Source of the DNA: Circinella umbellata
Lineage: Eukaryota; Mucoromycota; Mucoromycetes; Mucorales; Lichtheimiaceae
Direction: 5' to 3'
Length of the DNA: 64,000 bases
Assembly: GCA_025093555.1 (NCBI GenBank)
Contig: JAIWNF010000027.1
Location: 496,001 to 560,000, forward strand
The position numbers and the translations under genes were made by a program. The notes below the pieces were generated by a model. It was given only the letters and a program-made list of their open reading frames with translations, had not been told where the DNA came from and searched no databases. Positions 49,082 through 60,538 of the stretch are shown here, in pieces (position 1 is the stretch's first letter; each line of letters opens with the position of its first letter).

Positions 49082-50339
49082 TTAATCTCTTTGCATAGCA
49101 CTTAAAATTTGAAGTATACGTAAAAACAAATTAATAATATCCATATATAAACTAACAGATGCCATAATATAATCTTCAGCAGAATAACGATTAAAGATCA
49201 AATAGGTATCAAAAACAATATAACCTGAAAAGATAACAACTCCAGCACAAGCAAGTGCTAATTGAAATCCTTCAGAAAATGGTAAGAATATTTGAACAAG
49301 TGATACAAGGAAAAGCATTGAAATACCAGCAAATAAACTACAGAAAAAAAATAATAATATATAAGTATCATCTTCCTCATCATTACTTTAAAAGAAAACT
49401 TACAATGGACCCATGCCAGAAAAATCCCATTTAGATTGTAAAGTAAATAATGTTAAACCAACAAATACACCAAATGTTATAATTAATGCTTGAAGAACAA
49501 TCATTTGATCATAGAATGTCACTATATAAAATATATATTTCAGTATGTGAGTGTTTCATACTATTTATTGTCCCATGCCATCCATATATATTATATTGTA
49601 TTATATATATATAATTTATACATACCTACTGTACCCACTAAATGACCTTCCAATACTGTAAATATACCCAAAAGAATATAATTTAATGGAGTTGATCTTG
49701 CTTTCCACATTAATCCAAATAAAACACCTAAAGATCCAAACATAGAAATGTATAATACCCAAATACTTTATATGCATATATATATAAAAAGAGTGAGTTT
49801 TTAATATCATTGTACTCTTATAATAGACTGAAAAAGAAAAATACTTTACTTTGTTTGAACAAATTGTTTAACAGTTTCATTATACATATAAATGGCTGAC
49901 ATTATAACGGTACTCAAGATTTGTACTGATAAAATAGAGTATACTTTTCTTACAAATTCTAAAAATAAAATAAAATGTAAAATTATTATTCTCCTTATTT
50001 GTAAATGAATGTCTGTGTTTAATCATATAAAAAAGACTCACGCATTCGAACTTCAATGGGACTATTAGAAATAGTTTCTTTATACAAGTCATCATTATCG
50101 TCATAATCATCATGATTTCCATTAAAAAGTGGTCTTCTTACTTCTTCTTCATAATTAGGTGGAGGTGCTGGATACTGTTGATATTGTTGTTGATAGGGTT
50201 GTTGTTGCTGTTGTAATGGTGGAGGTGGAGAATCAGGTGGAGGATAATAGGGTTGATTAGGTGGTGGATAGTGTTGAGGAGGAGGAGGTGGATATTGTTG
50301 TTGTTGTTGTTGATTTTGATTTTGTGCACCATACGACAT
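49082..50339 (-). CDS. Bax inhibitor-1 / Lifeguard (TMBIM) family membrane protein
   Basis: Five exons (50339-50042, 49958-49850, 49765-49626, 49521-49404, 49337-49082) give 306 aa. The first ~85 residues are a Pro/Gln/Tyr-rich cytosolic tail (repeats of PPPP and QQQQ). Then [20 protein letters not shown] opens the BI-1 domain. Seven helices follow, including [39 protein letters not shown] and [20 protein letters not shown], ending with [15 protein letters not shown]. The conserved FDTYLI and [14 protein letters not shown] segments are typical. Family members form calcium leak channels in ER, Golgi or vacuole membranes and protect against stress-induced death. The Pro-rich tail matches the LFG/GRINA subgroup (yeast Bxi1-like). 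Confidence 0.9.
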
Positions 50340-50541
50340 TTTTCTTTTTATTTCAAAACGTTAAAAAAGGAAGAATAAAGAAGAATTTTTGCCAAGAAGA
50401 AGATATGCCGCGGGGTGAAACTAAGAAATAACTGAGCCCGACCAGCATGATTCTTTTTCATTCAGGTTTTAAAAAAGTCACGTTTTTTTTTTCTCTTTGT
50501 TTCAAATAGATTATAGATCCTTTAAAAATAATTAATTAATA
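50340..50541. promoter_or_regulatory. short divergent promoter (BI-1 / SLX9-like)
   Basis: Only 202 bases separate two start codons facing away from each other. A GCCGCGG-like GC-rich string lies at about 50405-50415, in otherwise AT-rich sequence. Shared control is plausible but inferred. Confidence 0.4.
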
Positions 50542-51242
50542 ATGCCTAAAGTACAAAAGACAAGAGGTTCAAAAAAAGTAGAATCAAAAGTTGAAAACCA
50601 AACTGTAAGAATGTTACTTTTTGTTTTTTAGAGAAAAAAAGGTTTTTTTTTTCCTCTATTTTTAATCTTAAATATTATATTATAATAGTTGACATCGACT
50701 ACTACTACTACAAGTAGTACTATACCCATAGTAGAAAATAAACATCAAAAACGAAAACAACGTCATGAAGCTTGGCTTGAAAGTAATTATATCTAATTAT
50801 GAATTGGGGGGGGGAAATGTAAGAAAGGAACTATTTTATTAATTAAAATATATAAATAGAATTGGATCGAGTTCATGGACAAAGAAAAAGAGCAGCCAAG
50901 AAAAGTAAGAAATTAGATACCGATTTAACAGAATTTAACGATATTCTTGATACAATTGAAACGAATGAAACCAAGAAAGAAAGAATAACAGCTATACCCA
51001 CAAATACATTTCAAAATAAGAAATCGAAAAGAAAAGCAGAGTAGGTTTTTCATTCTTCCCCCCTTCCAACTTGTTTTCAAAACTCACACTAAAAAAACTT
51101 CGTTTAATATACATATAGAATGAAAGAAATTGTAAGGTTTCAAAAAGTAATGCAATTACCAGCTTTTCAACAAAATCCTTTAGCAGCTATTCGACAACAT
51201 GTTCAAAATACTTTTGGTTCTACAACAACAATAAATAATTAA
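50542..51242 (+). CDS. SLX9-like ribosome biogenesis protein
   Basis: Four exons (50542-50604, 50689-50782, 50860-51040, 51119-51242) give 153 aa. The N-terminus is basic (MPKVQKTRGSKKVESK). A central KRKQRHEAWLEKLDRVHGQR is followed by lysine-rich stretches. The C-terminal block EIVRFQKVMQLPAFQQNPLA, then IRQHVQNTF, resembles the end of the SLX9/FAM207 family, where a Phe-Gln...Pro-Phe...NP-AAI motif is conserved. SLX9 is a nucleolar factor for 40S pre-rRNA processing and export in yeast. The exon 3 donor is GTAGGT; reading through it would give a stop at once. Size and basic character fit the family. Identification rests mainly on the C-terminal motif. Confidence 0.68.
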
Positions 51243-51481
51243 CTATTTCTAGTCTACATTCATCCTAATTTGGTATTTTTTTGCATAATAACAACTTACT
51301 TTATCTGTAAATTTTTCAGCCCTTTCCCAAATTCTTTTTAATAATAATAATAATCATTCATCCTTATTCTTAATCTTTTTACTCTTTCTTCTTTATCTCA
51401 TTGTTTTTTTTTTCCTCTGCGTGTCTTTTGTGTGTGTGTGTTGTACAGTGTGTGTGTATATGTATATTTATATTTAAAACA

Positions 51482-52759
51482 ATGGATTTCGCACCAGGAT
51501 ATGAAGATTTTGCTACACGATATTATTGGGCTCGATTATTAACACCTCCAAAATGTTGTGGATGTTTTAGTAATCATTTTGGTAGTGGCATTGCTTGTTT
51601 AATATGGGCAGTAAGTTTTATACGTATTCATTTTATATACTTATTTTATAAAAAATACTAACATAATATTTTATTAGGGTTTTAGTTTTTATTTTGCTGT
51701 TCTTGCATTTATGCAAAAGAGTCGTGAGTTTTTTTTTTTTTCAGTATAAATAAGAATATTCTATTTGTGTAGGGTCTCATTCAAAAATCTTTTATTACGT
51801 AGCATTTTATTCTCATTTAGATCAAATACCATTAATTATTTTCGGTGTAGTCAATCTTATTTTTGGTTGTATTTCGGTTGCTGGCTTTGTGATTGTTTAT
51901 TTTAGAGTAAGTCTATACATATTATTTATCCTATTAAGATTTTTTAAACTAACGTGATATCTATTTTTTATATGTAGCCAATCTATGTTCGTGTTCAAAT
52001 CATGGTTTATATTATTGCTATCAGTGGCTCATTAGTACTTATATCGACACTTGTCAACTTTATTTTATTTGTTGTCAACCAAGATAATTTTAGAAATTGG
52101 TGTATTGATCATTCTCGTGAAAATACTTTATCGAATATTCAAAATCAAAATGAAAATATGACTCCAATTGAATTATCTGATATGGATTATTATAATTGTG
52201 ATCGATTATTTTCTAATCAAGTAAAATGGTCATTATTATGTGTTATTGCTATGTATATTATTTATGTAAGTTTAACTATTATTAGTATTATTATTAAAGT
52301 TCTAAATCTTTCTATTTTTTTAAGGTACACTGGATGTTAGTTTATGCAGGATTTGCAGGTACATCCTTCTTTCTTATTCCTCCACGTAATACAGCTATTG
52401 GAATGCCACCACCACCACCTATGGAATCTTTACCACCTCCACCAACAACCATTGTACCACCTACTGAATTATCCAATTTACCACCTTCTAATTTCATTGA
52501 AAAAGATATTGAACAACAACAAACCTTTTATAATTTAAAATCATCTACTAAAAAATCAATGGAGAAAAAGAAAAGTATCATTGATTTAAATACTTTATCT
52601 CTACTTGGATTAAAAGTAAATGAATCAGGTCAAATAATTCATATGACAAACGATCAAGAATATTTACCTCATTATGATACTACTACTTTAAACTATTATG
52701 ACGATGATAATCATTATTATTCTGTAAAAAAAGATGAACAAAATTTATCAACTTATTAA
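51482..52759 (+). CDS. four-transmembrane protein of unknown function
   Basis: Five exons (51482-51610, 51678-51723, 51773-51906, 51978-52265, 52325-52759) give 343 aa. The N-terminus MDFAPGYEDFATRYYWARLL leads to a Cys-rich KCCGCF motif. Helices are seen at ~31-55, ~70-105 (IPLIIFGVVNLIFGCISVAG), ~112-140 and after the Cys-containing loop (about 200-230). The ~60-residue loop holds RNWCIDHS and YYNCDRLF, two cysteines that could pair outside the membrane. The tail is proline-rich (MPPPPPMESLPPPP) and then acidic with many Tyr. The plan is tetraspanin-like, but the CCG signature is not in the usual position, so I do not assign it. The start was chosen as the first ATG after a TG-repeat leader. 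Confidence 0.7.
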
Positions 52760-53062
52760 ACACCCTTTCCTCCTCCATTTCTTTGATTGTCATTCTTCAT
52801 CACTTATATAACTTATTGTTTTGTTTATAAAACTATTATTATTACTCATTTTACTTTATATGTAATGAATTTTTTAATTATCAATGACTTCATGTTTGTT
52901 AATTTAAAGTAGTTCGGGTATAACGGAGTTAGAATCAGAAGGTTTATGCTGCATGCATATTTATATTCTTATCCAAACATACCCCCCCCCAAAAAAAATA
53001 CTCTTTTTCTTTTTACTTTCTCTTTTTTTTTTCTTATCTAAAATACAGTAATAACAATAATA
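52760..53062. other. spacer upstream of MFS copy F
   Basis: About 300 bases include a C-run near 52983 and CT-rich leader just before the next start codon. No gene is seen. Confidence 0.6.
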
Positions 53063-54937
53063 ATGTCAAGTCATAACAATAATAAACAGCAAGATGATAC
53101 AACAGTACCTGATATGAATCATCATTTGACTAATAGTCAAGAAACAAAATCAATTTATACACCTGAAGAAAAGAAACTTGTTCGAAAAATAAATTTTATT
53201 ACAGTTCCATTTATATGTTTTATTGCATTTCTTCAGGTAAAAGAAAAAGGTTTTATTCATACGTATGTACGTGAAGAAGAAGAAAAAAAAACTTACTCTC
53301 ATTTTTAAACAACTCCACTATAAAAAAAAAAGATGATAGATAAATCTACTTTGAATTTTTCAGCAGTGATGGGTATATTTCAAGATACTGGAATTAGTGG
53401 TAATCAATTCGCTTGGCTTGGTTCTATATATTATTTAGGATATCTTATATTTCAGGTAAATATATAATATTATAGTAACTCAAAATGAATTCTTCGCTTT
53501 TGATCATCTCACCTATATTACGTACGTTCTAGATACCAAATCAATATTTGTTACAGAAAATTCCTATCGCAAAATATTTAGGAACAGCATTAATACTTTG
53601 GGGATTAACAGTAGGTTGTACTGCATTAGCAACTAATTTTATACAATTATGTATTCTTCGTTTTTTACTTGGTCTATTTGAATCAGTAACTTATCCAGGT
53701 ATCTATTTATATAGTCCAAGTAAATACATAGTTATACAATTGTTTTATTTATTATTCCTATATAATTTATATAATAGCATTGTATCTTCTTATCGCTATT
53801 CTATGGCGTCGTACAGAACAAGTCATGTTTTTTAGTACAATTCCAATATCAAATGCATTAGGTGGTGCTTTTGCAGGATTAATAAGTTTAGGCTTTTTAA
53901 AATTAGATGGTTTATCTGGATTAAGTTCATGGAAATGGTAAGTTTCTATCTATCATATATATATATATATTAAATATTAATATTAAATACTGTTATATAT
54001 TTACAAGGTGTATGATTATTCTTGGTTCTATTACCATCATTACTGGTATATTTACATTTTTATTTTTACCAGACAAAGCCAAATCAAAATGGTATCGTCT
54101 TTCTTTAGAAGAAACTCTCATTGTACAAGAACGTATACGAGATAATTCTGTTATACAGACAAAAGAAATTAAGAACGAACAAATAATAGAATCTTTAAAA
54201 GAACCAAGATTTTATTGTTATATTTTAATTACTTTTTTTATAAATTTGACAAATGGTTGTCTTACTACATTTAGTACAATTATTATTAAAAACATGGGGT
54301 TTTCGGTAAGTACGTCAGTAATTTGGTATAGAGTCTAATCGTGTCTTATATAGGTACTCATTAAGTTTTATTTACGTAGGATACGGTGTCCATTTTACTC
54401 AATATTCCTACCAATTTTATTCCAATGTTAATTGTTATTATCACTGTTTATTTCAGTCGTTATCAATCAAAGCAAAATACATGTATTGGTGCTATACTTT
54501 GTTTTATTACACTCATGGCTTTAATCTTTTTAACAGTATTACCTTTAAATGCTTCCATGCTTTTAGGCATGTTTTTTGTAAGCATTGCTCCCATCATGAT
54601 GATTCTTTATGCATTAATTTCCAATAATATCACTGGATATACCAAACGTGTATTTTATAATGGTAGTAGCATTGTTGCTTATTGCATGGGAAATTTTATT
54701 GGACCTTTATTCATTCGCCAAGAAGAAGCACCGAGATATCGTAGTGGATTGATTATTTATATCATTACCATGTTTATTTCTATTTTATTATTCTTCTATA
54801 TACGATGGACATTGATTCGTGACAATACATATCGTCAACAACTCAAAATGGAAAATAAATTACCTCCACCTATTGAAAATAGAGATGAAATGGATGTTAC
54901 AGATAGACATGATTTACATTTTATGTATCGTCCTTAA
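53063..54937 (+). CDS. Dal5-like MFS transporter (copy F, inverted, fused last exon)
   Basis: Six exons (53063-53236, 53333-53455, 53533-53698, 53778-53937, 54008-54305, 54380-54937) give 492 aa. They match copies B-E in exon lengths 123, 166, 160 and 298, but the last two exons are one, so intron 6 is absent. Marks: IYTPEEKKLVRKINFITVPF, MIDKSTLNFSAVMGIFQDTG, YYLGYLIFQIPNQYLLQKIP and RWRRTEQ-type exon 4 (LIAILWRRTEQVMFF). Later come KWYRLSLEETLIVQERIRDN, NNITGYTKRVFYNGSSIVAY and the tail DVTDRHDLHFMYRP. It lies 10 kb from the array on the opposite strand, beyond the phosphatase and the transposon. Predicted substrate class is as for the other copies. Confidence 0.85.
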
Positions 54938-55077
54938 ATAAATTCATGTTTATTGTCAAAACGTACGTATACATTTGGAATTATATTTGTTTCGACATTA
55001 AAGAAAAACGAGTAGCAGAAATAATAAGGTCTTTTATTTTTATACGTTAAAAAAAATCAAGTAGAAAGTATAATAAT

Positions 55078-57167
55078 TTATACTTGGATTTGACCACCAT
55101 GACGATATTTAGCAATATTAGAATAAATAAGATAGATTGTGATAATTACACCTGTAGCCAAACATGTAAATCCAAATAGATCTCCAGTATAACCATAAAG
55201 AGTTTTTCTACGTTTTTGAATGGGTAAATGGAATAGATATTCTGAATCGGTGATAGTAGCTACATGTTGATTAAATAAACCATTCAATGTAGGTTCATAG
55301 ATACCAGAATTTGCTTGGGATCCACATCGAAGCAGTGTAAATCCATTTTCTATGGCTCTTAAACTATTACTTTGACTGTGATATGTTCCAGTAGGTCCTA
55401 TTATATATAAACATTGTTAGTTTTGTAAAGTTTAAACCCATAACAATAATAATAATATAGACTTGTCTAGACTTTTTTTACCCCATGTCCAAGAGGATTC
55501 AATCATTAAATCAACATTCTTTTTACTTGTTTGACGAATAAACCAAGGAAAATTAAAATCAAAACAAATTCCAGCACTAATTCTTCCAAATAATAAAGTA
55601 TCAATATATTGAATTTCTTTTTTACCAGGAGGTCTTGGTTCCTAATATATAAATAAAAATCGTTATTAAGATTTCTTTGAGGGTTCACATATACACAAAA
55701 AAAAAAAAAAGAGTTGAAAACATTTACAATAAATGGAACTGGATAAGCTTTTTTATAATTAATACCAATTTCACCTTCAGGTGTAATTAATACTAATTTG
55801 TTTTCTGAAATGGTGGGAGGAATGATTTGATTGTAAGTAATAGCAAGATATATTTGTTTTTCTTTAGCAAGTGCTTTTGATTTATTTATTAATCGTTCTT
55901 CATCTTCATAACTTTGTGTTGCTGCCGTTTCTTCTGTCCATGCAACTAATTTGGCACCAGACTAATATAAAATAATGTAAATGTTAATTACTCACTTTTG
56001 TACAAACCCATCGTTAGAGAGAATAATAAAAAAGTTATATATACTTTACATCAGCTAATGTTCTTGTACGATTTAACCATCGATCATAATTAAATTGTCT
56101 TTGCCATTGAATACCTCCTGGTCCAATGACACATCCAACAGGTACTGTTTCAGGTACATAATCAGGATAACCGATTTGGAAAAAAGAGTCAGGATGAATA
56201 TTATTCAATGCACCTCCAAAAATAGCCAATAGTGTTACTAGAATAACATAATAAGTAGCTGGATGAACAAGCCAATTTTTATAATAAAGAACAGGTACTT
56301 CTTCTTGCTGTCGTTGTTGTTGTTCTTCATCACCATCATCATTATTATTATCATTGTTATTGAAAATTAAATTAATATTGTTATCAGATGAAAGTGAGGT
56401 AGTACGACCCAGTTCTTGAGTAACAGTAGCAAATAAAGTGAATACAAAATCAATGGCAGGTCGTCCACCAAGCCATGTGACTCCTTGTACAATATCTGGA
56501 AAACCTGCTAGAACATTGTTGGAATAAACGATACTATCACCCAAACCGAACAAGTGACCAAAAATGACCAACCATGTTCCCGTAAATAATGTAGGGAATA
56601 CAATAATACGAATAATAGAATAGTTATGACGACTTGCAAGGTAATCACCCATCAATGCAATAAAGACATTAACAGTACCTAATATCGTAAATGCTTTTTT
56701 TAAAGAAAGAGGAATCTCTCGCGAGTCAGTTCATTACATTTTAAAAAAAACCTTAATTGCAAGAATATTAAAGTATAATTTACCTAACATCCACCATGGG
56801 TGTTGAAATCGACCATTACCATAAAGATCGTCTTGAAGTCCAAGAATAGAAAGCCAAAAAGAGGCAATATTAAGAATACTTGCAATAATAACAGTATACC
56901 AATATTGACGTGCGTAAGAAATTAATAAGGGGAAATAAATGATTGTTACCAAAGGAATAGAATGAAAGCCACTAGCAAATATACTTTTTGAGAAATAAAT
57001 AAATTATAGAGTGAATAAAAAAGTCGGTCTTTTGCATATAAACAAGAAGAAGGTGGTTATTACCCAATAACAAATAAAGGTAAAATAAACCAATGCTCAC
57101 TAATAACACTTTTTATCTTTTCTGTTATCATTATTAAAGAGAAAAAGAAAGAACCCTTTTCTTCCAT
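55078..57167 (-). CDS. apolipoprotein N-acyltransferase-like membrane nitrilase
   Basis: Six exons (57167-57064, 56971-56784, 56717-56050, 55961-55728, 55641-55482, 55397-55078) give 557 aa; an in-frame ATG at 57131 is an alternative start. The N-terminal ~270 residues hold several membrane helices. A C-terminal carbon-nitrogen hydrolase domain carries the catalytic triad: Glu in AWTEETAATQ (E330/E331), Lys in INYKKAYPVPF (about K390) and Cys in ISAGICFDFNFPW (about C424). SLRAIENGFTLLRCGSQANS copies the LRALENG...LLR block of bacterial Lnt. A last helix (YGYTGDLFGFTCLATGVIIT region) closes the protein. Bacterial Lnt N-acylates lipoproteins using phospholipid. The fungal role is not established; it may acylate another amine. 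The 557-aa length suits Lnt (about 510). Confidence 0.82.
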
Positions 57168-58232
57168 TATAACATTGAAAATATGCAAAAGTAATTTTTT
57201 TTCTCAGCCAAGAGTTACACAATAAAAAGCGTAAATTATCTGATCTCATAAATTCCTCTTATTCCCACCCTGTCCTACTTCCATTCGTAAAAATATACAG
57301 TATTATTATTTTGCACTCCAAGTAAATATCACCTATGAATCGTAAGTAAACATAATAGACCAAAAATAATAAAAGCTAAAGAATATTTTATTTTTGGTTT
57401 CGAATATCGTAATAAGATGATGGATTGTTTTAATTAGAATAAAATAGACGTTTCTCGTATATTTTTATTAACCATAGGTTGTACTTATGTTGTAGAATTA
57501 CTTTTTATGTGATTGGATATTGAAAATATATGATTATAAAGCTTACAAAATCAGGACAAGGGCATGTTGATAAAATCAATTATTCATTTTTCATTCTTCT
57601 TTTTATAATTAGTCATTATATACTACTTTTCGATGATCGGTGAATGATCTACACCAGTGTAACTACAAATGAATCATGAAAATGAGAGCTAGTAGATATC
57701 AGAAAAACAAAAGTTTTTATTTATCATTTTCAAAAATACGTACGATCCTACTAATAGTGACATATAAACGGGTTTTTGTTCACTTTATTTTTTGATGACC
57801 AAACAACTAAAAATATTTGAAATTTTGTACAATACGTATCTTGGCAATAATCTATTTCAATCCTATATTAGCTCTGTCTAACCCAATTCTTTATTATTAT
57901 TATTACTCACCCATTTTTGTCATGGTGATATGTATCCACGCGGAATGACAAATGAATTGAAGTTCATATTCTTTTTTATACATAACTCATCAAACTACAT
58001 ACAAGAACGAAATACTTTCTTACTCGTGTACTCTTTGATTTGATAACCTTGTACACTTTGCCAAGAACATTAAAATGAGAAATGCTTATTAAAATGAAAA
58101 TTTGTTATTAAAAAATAAAAGTTACAAGAGAATGATATGAATAGAATTAAATAGGAAGAAGGAGAAGGTATAATAGGTTGTAGTTTGAAAAAGAAAAGAA
58201 ATAGTTCATTTAATATGACGTACAATAAATGA
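57168..58232. other. spacer between Lnt-like and wax-synthase-like genes
   Basis: About 1.07 kb of AT-rich sequence with no credible frame. It includes the Lnt-like promoter and the 3' flank of the acyltransferase gene. Confidence 0.6.
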
Positions 58233-59715
58233 TTATAAAAGACTACCACAAAGGTTTCTTCCATTCGGTACAATAGAATGAAAGAATTGATAAACAAAAG
58301 GACGAGTAAATGTAAATGGATTATCATTCCATATACCCCAATAAGCAAATCCATCCATAAAAAAAGGAAAAGTGAAAAAGGCATAACTAAATACCCAAAT
58401 ACGTTGAATGATGTGTTTTACTAAAAATGATTCAAGAGCAGCGGATGACATGTATTTTTTTGCTACTTTGGCTACCAATCGTTCCAATGTCATACCCACG
58501 CCATGAATAAAAAAGAAAAATAACTGTTGACCCATAAAAAAACGAGAATAGATAGACCAGCCAACGTTATTAAAAATAATGAATTCATGCATTAATCCTG
58601 ATAGGGCGAATACGGCTAAAGTACCCATAAATAAAGCAATAGGTAAAGGATTCTTGACAGTTTTTGCAAGTAGACGTCGTGTAATATAACGGGCTGGACG
58701 AAAACCAAATGCAACCCACGAAGTATGTAAAAGTTGATGCCAACGAGTAGACCAAAGTTCTTCAAGTGATGTAGATAAAATTGGATTTTTCATCAATGAA
58801 CGCCATTGTTCTATATATAAATATAGTGTTCATACGTATGAGTTTCGTTGTGAATCTAAATAATACGTATATAGATTTTTTTTGTTTACATATAACGTTA
58901 CGTACCATCAGAATAAGAACCATTATCATAATAAATACAATGAAATAAATGTAATGAATAACCAAACATATTAAATACACTATTAAGTATAAATACGATA
59001 ACAAATAAAAATACAAAGAATAAAATAGGACGATCTTGACGCATAACAAGGATATCCTGACTAGAAAATGTTGACCACCAAGAACCAACAATATCACAAA
59101 TAAAGGCATGATAAACCATATAACTCACTATATGATACCATTTCTATATTATATATAAAACAAACGTTAATCACCTTTCACGTACGTTGTCATTCTTATT
59201 TTAATTTTTACCTTATCTTTAATATAAACTTTTGGTTTTATATCATCATCATCATTTTTCTTTTTGTTTGGTTTGGGAAATTTACAAAGAGAAGCCCAAA
59301 ATTCAGTGTAGATATAATCAGGATGAGCATAAACTGGTTTACCATAAAGTACTGGACTAATCCAATAAAATTCAAATAATCGTAAAAATAAGTTAAAACA
59401 TGCAACAGATGATAAAAGATCAAATACTAGTTAAAAAAGAGTTATTATTTAGTTTCGTATATTCTCTTTTTATTCAAAATGTATAAAACATAGTGATAAC
59501 TTACTGGCATTTGAACATGAAAAAAGAATAGGTGTCAAGAAAATAAATGTTAATAATGGAATAGATAAGAATTGTTTCGCATGATTGGATATCTTTTCAT
59601 TGACAAGTAAAAGTGTTAATAATCCAGTAGGGATACTAAAAATCATCATTGTGATTGGAATACCCGTTTGAAAACGAGTATCTCCAGCTTGTAACAATGT
59701 ATCTAATGAATTCAT
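58233..59715 (-). CDS. wax-synthase / MBOAT_2-type membrane O-acyltransferase
   Basis: Four exons (59715-59505, 59426-59212, 59143-58906, 58810-58233) give 413 aa with about eight helices. The motif TSLEELWSTRWHQLLHTSWV corresponds to the wax-synthase domain signature (S-L-x-E-F-W-x-x-R-W-H-Q). FALSGLMHEFIIF carries the conserved membrane-embedded His expected for the MBOAT-type active site. FFFFIHGVGMTLERLV follows, as in fungal relatives (Tri7-like and long-chain-alcohol acyltransferase annotations). The likely reaction is transfer of an acyl group from acyl-CoA to a hydroxyl (alcohol, sterol or secondary metabolite) in the ER; the acceptor is unknown. It shares the 823-base divergent upstream region with the PH-domain gene. 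The start is the first ATG. Confidence 0.78.
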
Positions 59716-60538
59716 TTCATTTAATTTGTTGTTGTTATAAAAAAGAAGGTATCAAAATGAAATGAGATGAAAAAAAAGCACCTTTTTTATAAGCAAAAAT
59801 TAACTTCTCCGCCTTAAGATAGGATCAACCCAACAAAATATGGTTTGTGCGTAAAAAGTTTATTAAATCGGATGATATAAAAAATGAACTCTTTCTTTAA
59901 TAGATTGATGTTAAAAAAAAACACCGTCATTTTTTTTTCCTTGTTTATCATGTCAGCTCTAACAGTATATTTCTGGTGTATTCTGTAAACACTTTATTTA
60001 TTAACAATAATCCATAAATAAAATAATTTTTACATGTGATTTCTTTTTCTTAAGAAAAAACTCCACAACCACATTCAAATTATGTGTGTAACATGAATCT
60101 AAAAAAGAGCACAAGGTTAAAAGTAATTTAAGGTAAAAAAAAGTTTCACAAACATATTAAAACAAAATTTTCTTTTCTTTACATGGATGGTGTTTTTAGC
60201 ATGTGTTTTCTTTTATTTATTTATAAACATGATTGTTTAAACGTTATTCATGCTTAAAACCTTAAGAGAGTTGATAAGTTGTAAGTAAAATGAGGGATTT
60301 ATATTCTTTCAATATAAATAATACTAAGAATTAAAATGGGATGTGTGATACATTATTGATCTTAATGTGAAAAGTACCAACCCCATCTTTGTGGTACCAA
60401 AAGAGAATTATTACTTTGTTCCAGGCACTTTTTTCTTTGTCTCCACTTTTTTTTTTCACATCTACACAGATACACACACCCTTTCCTTTCATTTTCTTTT
60501 CATTTTCTTTTCTTTTCTTACCTTGTAATAATAATAAT
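59716..60538. promoter_or_regulatory. divergent promoter region (acyltransferase / Slm1-like)
   Basis: This 823-base region lies between start codons on opposite strands. The last ~100 bases before 60539 are strongly CT-rich, a common fungal leader. The open frame extends upstream to 60389 but has no ATG before 60539. Confidence 0.5.

Noticed and set aside
49616..49810. Open frame reading through introns of the BI-1 gene
   Set aside because: It is in the wrong frame relative to the spliced TMBIM protein, which is uninterrupted.
5531..59715. A secondary-metabolite cluster built from the P450, MFS and acyltransferase genes
   Set aside because: The P450, MFS and wax-synthase genes are far apart with housekeeping genes between and no PKS, NRPS or terpene synthase in the window.
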